Assembly: GCA_022360735.1 (NCBI GenBank)
Contig: JAKSCF010000534.1
Location: 1-6,667 of the forward strand
Direction of reading: 5' to 3'
Source of the DNA: Clostridia bacterium
Lineage (GTDB): Bacteria > Bacillota_A > Clostridia > Peptostreptococcales > JAAYPU01
Length of the DNA stretch: 6,667 nucleotides
The translations under genes were made by a program, and so were the position numbers. The notes beneath the pieces are model-generated. The model ran no database searches. It was not told the DNA's origin and worked only from the letters and a program-made list of their open reading frames with translations. Positions 1 to 6,409 of the stretch are shown here, in pieces (the stretch's first letter is position 1; the number at the start of each line of letters is the position of its first letter).

Positions 1-963
1 TATAAAACAGGTGGGCCCAGGCTGGCGTTTCTGACTCTGTTAGTATGGGCTTTACCAGTGCTTACGGTAATGACAATACTCTCCTTTTTGTACCAGTTTC
101 TAAAGAGCAGTAATATATCCCCGGAAGTGTTACGTTATATTGGTCCAATGGCAGTGGGATTTATCGTGGTAGCATCTTTCAGGATTGGCAGAAAAGTAGT
201 GACCGATAGAATGACCTTAATGCTACTGATACTTTCGTCTCTGGTGACCTATTTCATTAGGGTACCCTGGATTTTTCCAGCAGTATTGATCATAGGGGGA
301 ATAATCAGTGTAGTTGTCTCCAGGGAAAAGAATTTGTGGAATAAAGTTAAACTTAATCCCCCCTGGATCTTTTTAATAGTTTTTGCTTTGTTTGCAGTTG
401 GTAGTATCACTGCCACGCTGATTTGGAACAATCACATTATTAATTTGTTTGAAAGTTTTTATCGTTATGGCTACTTAGTTTTTGGGGGCGGCCAAGTTGT
501 GGTTCCAGTTATGCACAGCGAACTGGTTCAGGTCAATCAATACCTGACTAATGCTGAATTCTTAACTGGCTACGGACTTGTCCAGGGTCTCCCAGGGCCT
601 ATGTTTAGCTTTAGTGCCTATGCAGGGGGTATGGCAGCCCGAGGGGCAGGCTGGATAACTCAGGTTTTGGGTTCAGTTGCCGGTGGCATAGGGATTTTTC
701 TGCCTGGCCTGCTTTTAATTATTTTTGTCTATCCGGTGTGGGAGAATCTGAAAGAAATCAAAGCTATCAAAGTATCCTTAAAAGGAATAAATGCTGTTGC
801 CGGGGGATTAATAGCTATAGCTGCCGTAATTCTAATGCAAAAAAGTGGGTTCACCATAGACAATTTGGCGGTTACTATAATTACTGTTATATTGCTGGTA
901 ACAAAAAAGATACCAGCTCCCTTTATTGTCATCATTGCGTTGATTGCAGGATTTGTTATCTGA
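1..963 (+). CDS. chrA: Chromate transporter ChrA family, two-domain form, 5' end cut by window edge
   Basis: The frame is open from base 1 to the TGA at 961-963, giving 320 visible residues. Long ChrA proteins are usually about 390-400 residues, so roughly 70-80 N-terminal residues lie outside the window. The in-frame GTG at 58 is internal: family-like sequence continues upstream of it and no ribosome site precedes it. The protein is hydrophobic throughout, with many membrane segments. The second CHR domain is clear: FGGGQVVVPV starts at visible residue 161, followed by a FLTGYGLVQGLPGPMFSFSAY motif. In this family the FGGG and Q-(G/A)-LPGP motifs mark each repeat. The segment before it, with PEVLRYIGPMAVGF, fits the end of the first repeat. 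Known members act in the inner membrane in chromate export and resistance. Some relatives may carry other anions, so the substrate here is inferred. Its G+C content looks higher than that of the genes downstream. No clear terminator follows the stop. Confidence 0.9.
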   Translation, partial: YKTGGPRLAFLTLLVWALPVLTVMTILSFLYQFLKSSNISPEVLRYIGPMAVGFIVVASFRIGRKVVTDRMTLMLLILSSLVTYFIRVPWIFPAVLIIGGIISVVVSREKNLWNKVKLNPPWIFLIVFALFAVGSITATLIWNNHIINLFESFYRYGYLVFGGGQVVVPVMHSELVQVNQYLTNAEFLTGYGLVQGLPGPMFSFSAYAGGMAARGAGWITQVLGSVAGGIGIFLPGLLLIIFVYPVWENLKEIKAIKVSLKGINAVAGGLIAIAAVILMQKSGFTIDNLAVTIITVILLVTKKIPAPFIVIIALIAGFVI

Positions 964-1240
964 CTTTTATAAAGACCACCCTGGTGCTAATGTGGGCGAT
1001 GCTATGACAAACAATTATGCAATTCATCTGAGCGAAGTCGGGTGTGTTAAATCTTATTTTGAATTATCATACTCTCTTTGTAATTTAGATGTTTATACTT
1101 CTGTGCCTCTGTGGTATAGTTAGCAGTGTCCATATTGATTCTTTTCATAAGTATTTTTCTCAAGTTTACATCTTATCACAGAAGACCTTTCTATAGACTT
1201 TATTTTTAGTTCAACTTCATTCTATTATTATGTTCTTTTT

Positions 1241-1246
1241 TATAAT
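1241..1246 (+). promoter_or_regulatory. Possible -10 element for the ABC transporter operon
   Basis: A consensus TATAAT lies 47 bases before the ATG at 1294, inside a T/A-rich tract. The bases at the expected -35 spacing (around 1217-1223, such as CATTCT) match the consensus poorly. The assignment therefore rests on the -10 and its position alone. In DNA this A+T-rich, a chance TATAAT is plausible. Confidence 0.35.
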
Positions 1247-1280
1247 ATAAATAATCTTTAACATTGCTGATAACTGTACA

Positions 1281-1286
1281 AAGGAG
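1281..1286 (+). promoter_or_regulatory. Ribosome binding site that fixes the first ABC gene start
   Basis: AAGGAG sits 7 bases before the ATG at 1294. The same frame also opens at a TTG at 1264, but that codon has no Shine-Dalgarno sequence, and starting there would place this AAGGAG inside the coding region. The ATG at 1294 is therefore the preferred start. Confidence 0.85.
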
Positions 1287-1293
1287 TCGTTTT

Positions 1294-3111
1294 ATGAAAC
1301 GTATTTTTAAAGCATATAGCGAATTACTAAGTATCCTGTTTTCTGAAAGCCCTTTTGTAGTTATAGCAATTTTTGTCTCAGCAATTGTAACTGGCGTTGT
1401 CCCGCCGATTTCTGTTTGGGTGAACAGTCAAATTTTCAATCTTGGTTTAGCAGTAGCAGCGGGTAATTTAGAATTTATAAGCTATGTTCCTTATTTAATA
1501 TCGTTTGTTGTTTTAAGCCTGTTACCAGTCATAGTTGGCGATTTATTTAATGAATCGTATATTAGACCACGTTGTGAGCTTATCATCCGAACAGCATATA
1601 AAGGTAAAATGCTGCAAAAGTTAAAAAAACTACGCTACGAACATTTGGAAAACGAAGCTTCAATGAAAATAATCGACAACGTATACAGAAAAGATAACGG
1701 TGCTGAAGAAGCTGCCAGTAATATGTCCCGAATTTATCTAAGAAATATTATTTCTTCATCAATAGCATCAATCGGTATATTGTATCTCATTGGTTCTATA
1801 AAATGGTGGTTGCTCTTAACCATACTTTTACCATTTGCGTTGGATACCTATATCTCTTTAAAGGTTTCTCGAAATATCTATTTTGAGATGGAAAAATTTT
1901 GGAAAAAAGACCGTCAATACGGAATCCTCGGCAATATGCTCATGTCTCGGAGATTTATTAGGGAAAACATTCTGTTCGGAGCTTCCCGGTTTTTAATTAA
2001 TACCTATAGAAATAGATTTTCATCACGGAACCGAGAATATGAACAATATTTTTTCAAACATATGCGCCAAAAACTCTTGGGAAAAATTGTAATAAGCATT
2101 GCTCAGATAGTAAATGCTGTGATTTTGCTAATGCTGTATTTGAACGGCGGTTTGAGTATCGGCATTATGATTTCACTCACACTTATAATATTTACCGGCT
2201 TATTCGACGCTTTAAAAGGCCTGACCAACTTTTTCCAATCAAGTGGAAGGCACATAATTACTTTTGAGTTCTATGAAAAATATTTTGCCTTGTCTGAAGA
2301 TGAATATGGCGACGATAATGATTTTCCAACTGAAATGACCATTGAGTTCGATGACGTATATTTTACATATCCGGATACTGAAAAAAAAGTATTAAACGGG
2401 CTTAATTTTAAAATCAATCATGGTGAAAAGGTTTCCATCGTTGGGGAAAATGGCGAAGGCAAGACCACAATGATAAAATTATTACTCGGTTTATTTCAGC
2501 CAGACAGTGGAGAAATTAGAGTTGGTGGTAAACCGCTTAACAACTACTCTCAGAATGTACGAAGGCAGTTGTTTGGGCCGATATTTCAAGATTTTATCAG
2601 ATACAGTATGACAATCGGTGAAAATGTCGGGATAGGCGATATAGAAAAAATTGATAATAACGAGGCTATGACTGCCGCTATGCGTAAAGCCAAGGTTGAT
2701 ACTTTTGCTGAAGCTCTTCCTGATGGAATTGATACCCTGCTCGGACGTGATTTTGAAGGCGGTGTTGACCTGTCAGGTGGTCAGTGGCAGCGCATCGCCA
2801 TAGCACGGGCATTTATGGGCAATAAGCCTATTCTGATACTTGACGAACCCACCAGCCAACTTGACCCCATGGCAGAGAGCCGGATTTATTCTGAATTTGC
2901 TGAAATGGCGAAGAATAGGACGGCGATTTTTATTACACATCGGCTGGCCTCGACTGTGATAACTGATCGTATCTTTGTCATTGCCAACGGGCGGGTAACT
3001 TTAAGCGGCTCCCATGATGAACTCATGGAACAAGGCGGATTATATGCCGATATGTTCAATTCCCAAAAACAATGGTATGTAAAAAATGGGGGTGAGACTG
3101 AACATGCTTAA
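1294..3111 (+). CDS. ABC exporter half-transporter (fused permease and ATPase), first of pair
   Basis: The 605-residue protein has the usual length of an exporter-type half-transporter. Residues 1-320 are a transmembrane domain with about six hydrophobic segments (near 21-43, 61-81, 151-168, 169-187, 267-284 and 288-305). Residues 348-600 form the nucleotide-binding domain. Visible motifs are A-loop Tyr359, Walker A GENGEGKT (384-391), Q-loop Gln432, signature LSGGQ (493-497, followed by WQR), Walker B ILILDE (513-518, catalytic Glu518), D-loop SQLD and H-loop His549. All catalytic residues are present. The protein should sit in the cytoplasmic membrane and couple ATP hydrolysis to export. 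There is no N-terminal C39 peptidase domain. The LSGGQWQ signature resembles that of NisT-type lantibiotic exporters, which suggests a peptide or hydrophobic substrate, but this is weak evidence. Its end overlaps the start of the next gene by 8 bases, indicating coupled translation and a heterodimer. Confidence 0.92.
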   Translation: MKRIFKAYSELLSILFSESPFVVIAIFVSAIVTGVVPPISVWVNSQIFNLGLAVAAGNLEFISYVPYLISFVVLSLLPVIVGDLFNESYIRPRCELIIRTAYKGKMLQKLKKLRYEHLENEASMKIIDNVYRKDNGAEEAASNMSRIYLRNIISSSIASIGILYLIGSIKWWLLLTILLPFALDTYISLKVSRNIYFEMEKFWKKDRQYGILGNMLMSRRFIRENILFGASRFLINTYRNRFSSRNREYEQYFFKHMRQKLLGKIVISIAQIVNAVILLMLYLNGGLSIGIMISLTLIIFTGLFDALKGLTNFFQSSGRHIITFEFYEKYFALSEDEYGDDNDFPTEMTIEFDDVYFTYPDTEKKVLNGLNFKINHGEKVSIVGENGEGKTTMIKLLLGLFQPDSGEIRVGGKPLNNYSQNVRRQLFGPIFQDFIRYSMTIGENVGIGDIEKIDNNEAMTAAMRKAKVDTFAEALPDGIDTLLGRDFEGGVDLSGGQWQRIAIARAFMGNKPILILDEPTSQLDPMAESRIYSEFAEMAKNRTAIFITHRLASTVITDRIFVIANGRVTLSGSHDELMEQGGLYADMFNSQKQWYVKNGGETEHA

Positions 3112-4927
3112 TGATAAAACAAGAGGTCTTGAACACGATGTACAATCAGAACAAAAACCGAAAGCGAAACATCTTTTTAAATTGTTCTTGTTCGTATTTT
3201 CCACTACAAAAGCAATCAGTTTTATTTATCTTGGCTTATATATCCTCTTATCATTACTGCGCCCGGTATTAGCTCTTATATGGGGCAGGTATGTTCAAAC
3301 AGCTGAAGGACTTACTACTGGAGACTATATTGTCCCAGCTGTTCTATTACTCTTGTCATATTTTATCATCAGCTTTATTACAGGTTTAATTGACCGCTAC
3401 GTTGGGGTATATGAAAGAATTGAAATGCTCAATATTGTACAAGCAAATCACCAAGCTGAGTTGTTACGGTCAAAAATGTATGAAAAGTTTGCCTCAATAT
3501 CACCTGAGTATTATGAAATACCAAAGATAAATGACAATATGGCGCAAGTATTTAGTTTTTTAAGTGACCAATGGAGAGGAGTAAATACGACAGTTATGAT
3601 GCAGGGTTATATCGTAATAGCAAAGGCAATTTCTATTATAACGATTGCAGCATCGCTATATATATTCAATCCATTGCTATGTCTGATTGTACTTGTCGCT
3701 CCGCTGCCAACATTGTGGTCACTGACAATAGGGCAAAAATTACAATTCAAATTCGTTAAGGATAATGTTAAGCTGACCAGAAGAGCAGAATATTTTCAAA
3801 GTGTAATGCTCTCATCAGCAGGGAAAGAACTCAAGGTTCTTGGTTTGCACGATTTTTTCTATAAAAAATGGAAGAATATAGCTGATGAATATACCTATAA
3901 AGAAAAGAAGCTAATCCGAACCCAAGCAATTTTACAGATATTCAATTACTTTTTATTAAGTCTTGCAAATGTAGGTGGCTGTATTTTTGCAATTGTCTTG
4001 ATGGCTATGGGCAAATTAACGTTGGGTGCATTAGGAGCAGTGCTTTCACTAGTATCAACTTTGGTAAACGATACAAAACAATTTCTCGTCGGGTTTGTCA
4101 CGGTATATATGAAAAAAAATGAAGCCGCGCAGTTCTTTGATCTCATGGAATTACCAGAGCAAAAAAACGAGGGCGTGGATTTGGGCGAATTTAATGTGAT
4201 AGAAGCAAAGCGGTTGAAATACCGTTACCCGCTGACTGAAAGATATGTTCTTAATGACATCAACTTGCGTATCTGCAAAGGTGAAAAAGTAGCTTTTGTT
4301 GGTGAGAATGGAATGGGAAAGACCACTTTTGTAAAATTGATTACCGGAACGCTCTCACCATCAGTCGGTGAACTGTTGATAAACGATGTCTTAGTAGAGC
4401 AAATCAATCCAATCGCTTGGTATAGCAACATTAGTGCTGTCGTGCAAGAACCCGCGCGATATGTCACCTTTAGCATAGGCGATAATGTTTTTCTCGGAGA
4501 TACAGTGAAGCCTCGAAATGAAGAAGATATCGATACAGCTTTGTCTTTTTCAGGATTAAATGATGTTGAAAGGAACAGCTTGCTTGGTAAAGATATTGGT
4601 GGAACGGAACTGTCCGGTGGACAGTGGCAAAAACTGGCTATTGCGCGGGCAGCGTATCGTAATAAGGATTTTATTATTTTGGACGAACCGACCAGCAATC
4701 TAGATCCTTTAGCTGAGACGGATGTTTTTCAAAAATATATATCATTGGCTAAAGATAAAACGGTTATTTTTGTAACCCATCGGATAAGTGTAGCCTCATT
4801 GGCTGACCGGATCGTTGTTTTTGCTGATGGTAAAATTATACAAGATGGAACTCATGAAGAGTTAATAGCTCAAGAAGGAGAATATTCACGATTATATAGA
4901 GAGCAAGCGAAATGGTACAACAGGTAG
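3104..4927 (+). CDS. ABC exporter half-transporter (fused permease and ATPase), second of pair
   Basis: I chose the ATG at 3104 because GGTGA (3091-3095) lies 8 bases before it as a ribosome site. An in-frame ATG at 3086 and GTG at 3092 have no such site. The protein is then 607 residues and overlaps the preceding gene by 8 bases. A polar, charged N-terminus of about 25 residues precedes hydrophobic segments near 36-58, 77-97, 167-185, 187-207, 277-302 and 305-325. The ATPase domain carries A-loop Tyr375, Walker A GENGMGKT (400-407), Q-loop Gln448, LSGGQWQK (503-510), Walker B FIILDE (523-528, catalytic Glu528) and H-loop His559. It resembles its neighbour in layout and ends in a similar W-Y-containing tail. 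The two clearly form one exporter. Many heterodimeric exporters have one degenerate ATP site, but both ATPase domains here look intact. The substrate is unknown, and no cargo gene is adjacent. Confidence 0.92.
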   Translation: MLNDKTRGLEHDVQSEQKPKAKHLFKLFLFVFSTTKAISFIYLGLYILLSLLRPVLALIWGRYVQTAEGLTTGDYIVPAVLLLLSYFIISFITGLIDRYVGVYERIEMLNIVQANHQAELLRSKMYEKFASISPEYYEIPKINDNMAQVFSFLSDQWRGVNTTVMMQGYIVIAKAISIITIAASLYIFNPLLCLIVLVAPLPTLWSLTIGQKLQFKFVKDNVKLTRRAEYFQSVMLSSAGKELKVLGLHDFFYKKWKNIADEYTYKEKKLIRTQAILQIFNYFLLSLANVGGCIFAIVLMAMGKLTLGALGAVLSLVSTLVNDTKQFLVGFVTVYMKKNEAAQFFDLMELPEQKNEGVDLGEFNVIEAKRLKYRYPLTERYVLNDINLRICKGEKVAFVGENGMGKTTFVKLITGTLSPSVGELLINDVLVEQINPIAWYSNISAVVQEPARYVTFSIGDNVFLGDTVKPRNEEDIDTALSFSGLNDVERNSLLGKDIGGTELSGGQWQKLAIARAAYRNKDFIILDEPTSNLDPLAETDVFQKYISLAKDKTVIFVTHRISVASLADRIVVFADGKIIQDGTHEELIAQEGEYSRLYREQAKWYNR

Positions 4928-5005
4928 TGGAGGCGCAATAGTGAAAGCTTGTTTCAATGATTTTAATCTTTTTTATTGATAATCAAGTAAATTACTAAAC
5001 ATATA

Positions 5006-5041
5006 AGGAGCTGTGTATTAAAGCGTTAATGCACAGCTCCT
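5006..5041. terminator. Long hairpin between convergent genes, probable bidirectional terminator
   Basis: AGGAGCTGTGTATTAA (5006-5021) pairs with TTAATGCACAGCTCCT (5026-5041) around an AGCG loop. The stem is 16 bp, with one G-T wobble and no unpaired base. It lies 78 bases after the stop of the second ABC gene and 14 bases beyond the stop of the opposing DUF3795-type gene, where a shared terminator is expected. Neither side has a true T-run (ATATTAAATG on the plus strand, TATATGTTTAG on the minus strand). Intrinsic termination may therefore be incomplete, and the hairpin could instead protect the mRNA 3' ends. Confidence 0.65.
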
Positions 5042-5055
5042 ATATTAAATGTAAT

Positions 5056-5418
5056 CTAGTTGCTATCCACGAATCGCTTGCGAAGTAAGTTCATTCTAAT
5101 TAGCAGTTCATTTGTCTCAACATTTTCATAAAAATCATTAATGAAGTTCTGGATGGTATCACAACTTTCATAGCTGTCACATTCGGCACAATTTTGCACC
5201 TTTTTTTCTACTGCACATTTTCTTACAACACATTCTCTACAATACTTGGCAATAAACTTTTGGTTAGCTGGGGTGCATCCCAGGCAAACCCAATCTTCAG
5301 GTTTATATTGTCCTTTCAAATAATTTTCTCCAGCACTTTTCAAAAGGTCTAAATCAGTATGCACTGTGCCTTTGTAAGCCTTACACTCATGACAATTGAT
5401 ACCACAATATCCTAACAT
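5056..5418 (-). CDS. Cysteine-rich DUF3795-type protein
   Basis: This is a complete 120-residue protein. On the minus strand, GAGGGGG (plus-strand 5425-5431) lies 6 bases before the ATG. It opens with MLGYCGINCHECKAY, the C-G-x-x-C-x-x-C-x-A-Y start typical of DUF3795 proteins. Eleven cysteines follow a pattern: Cys5, 9 and 12; Cys45 and 48 (CLGC); Cys60, 63 and 68; Cys77 and 80 (CAEC); and Cys86. The grouped C-x2-C pairs suggest binding of zinc or another metal. The family is small, probably cytoplasmic, and has no established function that I can name. There is no signal peptide or membrane segment. It has its own promoter, is divergent from the CGNR gene and converges on the ABC operon. It is probably a single-gene transcript. 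The family call is from memory of the motif pattern; the metal binding is inferred. Confidence 0.8.
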   Translation of the reverse strand: MLGYCGINCHECKAYKGTVHTDLDLLKSAGENYLKGQYKPEDWVCLGCTPANQKFIAKYCRECVVRKCAVEKKVQNCAECDSYESCDTIQNFINDFYENVETNELLIRMNLLRKRFVDSN

Positions 5419-5479
5419 TATTTACCCCCTCAGTTATAAGTGATTAAGAAGAACTTAAAGGCTATACCTTTATATCGTT

Positions 5480-5508
5480 ATTTTAGCACTATTATTATAA
5501 CCAGTCAA
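5480..5508 (-). promoter_or_regulatory. Sigma-A-type promoter for the DUF3795-type gene
   Basis: Read on the minus strand, TTGACT (plus 5503-5508) and TAAAAT (plus 5480-5485) are separated by exactly 17 bases. Each differs from consensus by one base. Transcription would begin near 5473, leaving a leader of about 55 bases before the ATG at 5418. The leader includes a small AAAGG-TATAG-CCTTT hairpin. One arm of the inverted repeat at 5493-5530 lies within the spacer of this promoter. Confidence 0.75.
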
Positions 5509-5530
5509 TCTTATTTTGATGGTTATAATA
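5493..5530. repeat. 11-bp inverted repeat in the divergent control region, candidate operator
   Basis: TATTATAACCA (5493-5503) is repeated as its exact reverse complement TGGTTATAATA (5520-5530). Inside these arms TCAA (5505-5508) and TTGA (5516-5519) also pair, after skipping one base (5504). The left arm lies between the -35 and -10 of the minus-strand promoter. The right arm ends 8 bases before the -35 of the plus-strand promoter. A dimeric regulator bound here could repress the DUF3795-type gene and influence the CGNR gene. Each arm also contains a TATAAT-like core facing outward, so overlapping promoter elements are an alternative explanation. Confidence 0.55.
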
Positions 5531-5538
5531 GCTATTGA

Positions 5539-5567
5539 TTGAGCAGCTGTACTGGATATGGTATAGT
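5539..5567 (+). promoter_or_regulatory. Sigma-A-type promoter for the CGNR zinc-finger gene
   Basis: TTGAGC (5539-5544) and TATAGT (5562-5567) are separated by 17 bases. The first matches TTGACA at four of six positions and the second matches TATAAT at five of six. Transcription would begin near 5574, giving a leader of about 100 bases before the ATG at 5675. I see no recognisable riboswitch in that leader. Confidence 0.65.
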
Positions 5568-5674
5568 GGATGATAAATAATAGCGATATTATCGATTGGA
5601 GATAATACTTTGCTGAGACAGAATGGGGAAAATGAATAACTATAAACCATAAGTAGTTTTTAAGGAGCAGTGAA

Positions 5675-6292
5675 ATGGTTGAGATTCAAAATATAACGAT
5701 GCTAAGGGAGCAGTTGTGCTTAGATTTTATCAATACAGTTGGCTGGCATCGCGATGGCAGTATGTCTCAAGAGTATCTAACTACCTACATTGCATTTGTA
5801 CAATGGTGTCAAGTGAGAAATATCATTAATAAAGAGCAAGCAGCCTTTTTGTCAGAAGAGAGTCATAACAGAAAAAATGAAGCAGATCAAGTATTAAATA
5901 GAGTTATAGAACTTAGAGAATCTTTATATCGAATATTACTCGCGGTTATTGCTAAAGAAGTTCCTGGCAAACAAGATATTGATCTGCTGAACAGTGAAAT
6001 TGCTCAGATGCTACCTTTTTCAAGTCTTGTATATCAGCATAATAAATTTGAATGGAAGAAGGGGGAGCAAAATAAAAACCTAGACTGGATGCTATCAATT
6101 ATTATTAAAGATATTGTTGAGTTATTAATATCAAACAAACTTGATAGATTAAATGTATGTGCCGATGACAATTGTGGTTGGTTATTCTTAGATACAAGTA
6201 AAAATAAGAGCAGACGCTGGTGTTCCATGCAGGATTGTGGAAATAGAGCAAAAGCACGAAGACATTATCATAATAAGAAAAAATCAAAATAA
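5675..6292 (+). CDS. ABATE domain / CGNR zinc-finger protein, probable transcription regulator
   Basis: This is a complete 205-residue protein. AAGGAG (5662-5667) lies 7 bases before the ATG. The N-terminus carries LCLDFINTVGW (residues 14-24), the hallmark of the ABATE domain (putative stress-induced transcription regulator). The C-terminus is a textbook CGNR zinc finger: Cys162 and Cys167 in VCADDNCGWLFLD, then RRWCSMQDCGNRAKAR with Cys183 and Cys188. These four cysteines are the expected zinc ligands. The tail is very basic (RRHYHNKKKSK), consistent with contact to nucleic acid. The length is typical of the family, and no membrane segment is seen. In this family the N-terminal domain is thought to sense a signal and the zinc finger to bind DNA, but few members have been studied. 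It is divergent from the DUF3795-type gene, with an inverted repeat between them that it could bind. That regulatory link is inferred. Confidence 0.9.
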   Translation: MVEIQNITMLREQLCLDFINTVGWHRDGSMSQEYLTTYIAFVQWCQVRNIINKEQAAFLSEESHNRKNEADQVLNRVIELRESLYRILLAVIAKEVPGKQDIDLLNSEIAQMLPFSSLVYQHNKFEWKKGEQNKNLDWMLSIIIKDIVELLISNKLDRLNVCADDNCGWLFLDTSKNKSRRWCSMQDCGNRAKARRHYHNKKKSK

Positions 6293-6317
6293 GCTGCTGA
6301 ATAACTGTATTAAAATG

Positions 6318-6382
6318 GAACCGTTCAGAAATGCGGTTCATGTAGTTACTTAACAAGTTGAACCAAACTTGTTTTATGTAAC
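6318..6382 (+). promoter_or_regulatory. Competing hairpins between the CGNR gene and the acetyltransferase, possible weak terminator or attenuator
   Basis: GAACCG (6318-6323) pairs with CGGTTC (6334-6339). Farther on, AACAAGTT (6352-6359) pairs with AACTTGTT (6366-6373), followed by TT. The outer GTTAC (6345-6349) and GTAAC (6378-6382) extend this second stem. GGTTCA (6335-6340) could instead pair with TGAACC (6359-6364), which would break both hairpins. The second hairpin is A+T-rich with a short T tract, so as a terminator for the CGNR gene it would be weak. No convincing separate promoter for the acetyltransferase was found here. Confidence 0.35.
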
Positions 6383-6397
6383 ACAGAAATAACAGTT

Positions 6398-6403
6398 GGA
6401 GGG
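6398..6403 (+). promoter_or_regulatory. Ribosome binding site that fixes the TTG start of the acetyltransferase
   Basis: GGAGGG lies 6 bases before the TTG at 6410. The next in-frame ATG is at codon 28, inside conserved-looking sequence and without a ribosome site. The TTG start is therefore strongly preferred. Confidence 0.8.
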
Positions 6404-6409
6404 TATAAA

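Larger units (their letters stand above)
964..1293. other. A+T-rich intergenic spacer without a convincing gene
   Basis: This 330-base stretch separates chrA from the ABC operon. The first part, to about 1120, is of mixed composition. From about 1125 it becomes strongly A+T-rich, as expected for a promoter region. The only short open frame of note is ATG 1004 to TAG 1123 (39 codons), which lacks a proper ribosome site. A stretch at 1098-1115 reads CTTCTGTGCCTCTGTGGT, which resembles a phrase I recall as recurrent between genes in various bacteria. That resemblance is from memory and unverified. I see no tRNA, riboswitch or strong terminator. Confidence 0.7.

Noticed and set aside
964..990. 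CACC-CT-GGTG inverted repeat after chrA as a terminator
   Set aside because: The stem is only 4 bp and no T-run follows.
738..1007. 89-codon plus-strand frame overlapping the end of chrA
   Set aside because: It is a frame shadow of the conserved ChrA C-terminus, with low-complexity, cysteine- and asparagine-rich content and no ribosome site.
1264..1293. Longer N-terminus for the first ABC protein starting at TTG 1264
   Set aside because: No ribosome site precedes the TTG, while AAGGAG stands 7 bases before the ATG at 1294.
4225..4698. 157-codon open frame on the minus strand
   Set aside because: It lies wholly inside the ATPase domain of the second ABC gene, antisense to conserved motifs, and has no recognisable family pattern.
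5005..5031. AAGGAG followed by GTG and ATG codons, looking like a gene start
   Set aside because: The AAGGAG is part of the left arm of the hairpin. The GTG frame stops after two codons, and the ATG is 18 bases away.
5609..5652. Tiny open frames in the CGNR leader (TTG 5609, ATG 5623) as leader peptides
   Set aside because: They have only nine codons each, no run of regulatory codons and no attenuator hairpin after them.
6034..6356. Minus-strand open frames opposite the CGNR gene
   Set aside because: They are antisense to a gene with a complete zinc-finger motif and show no protein-like features of their own.
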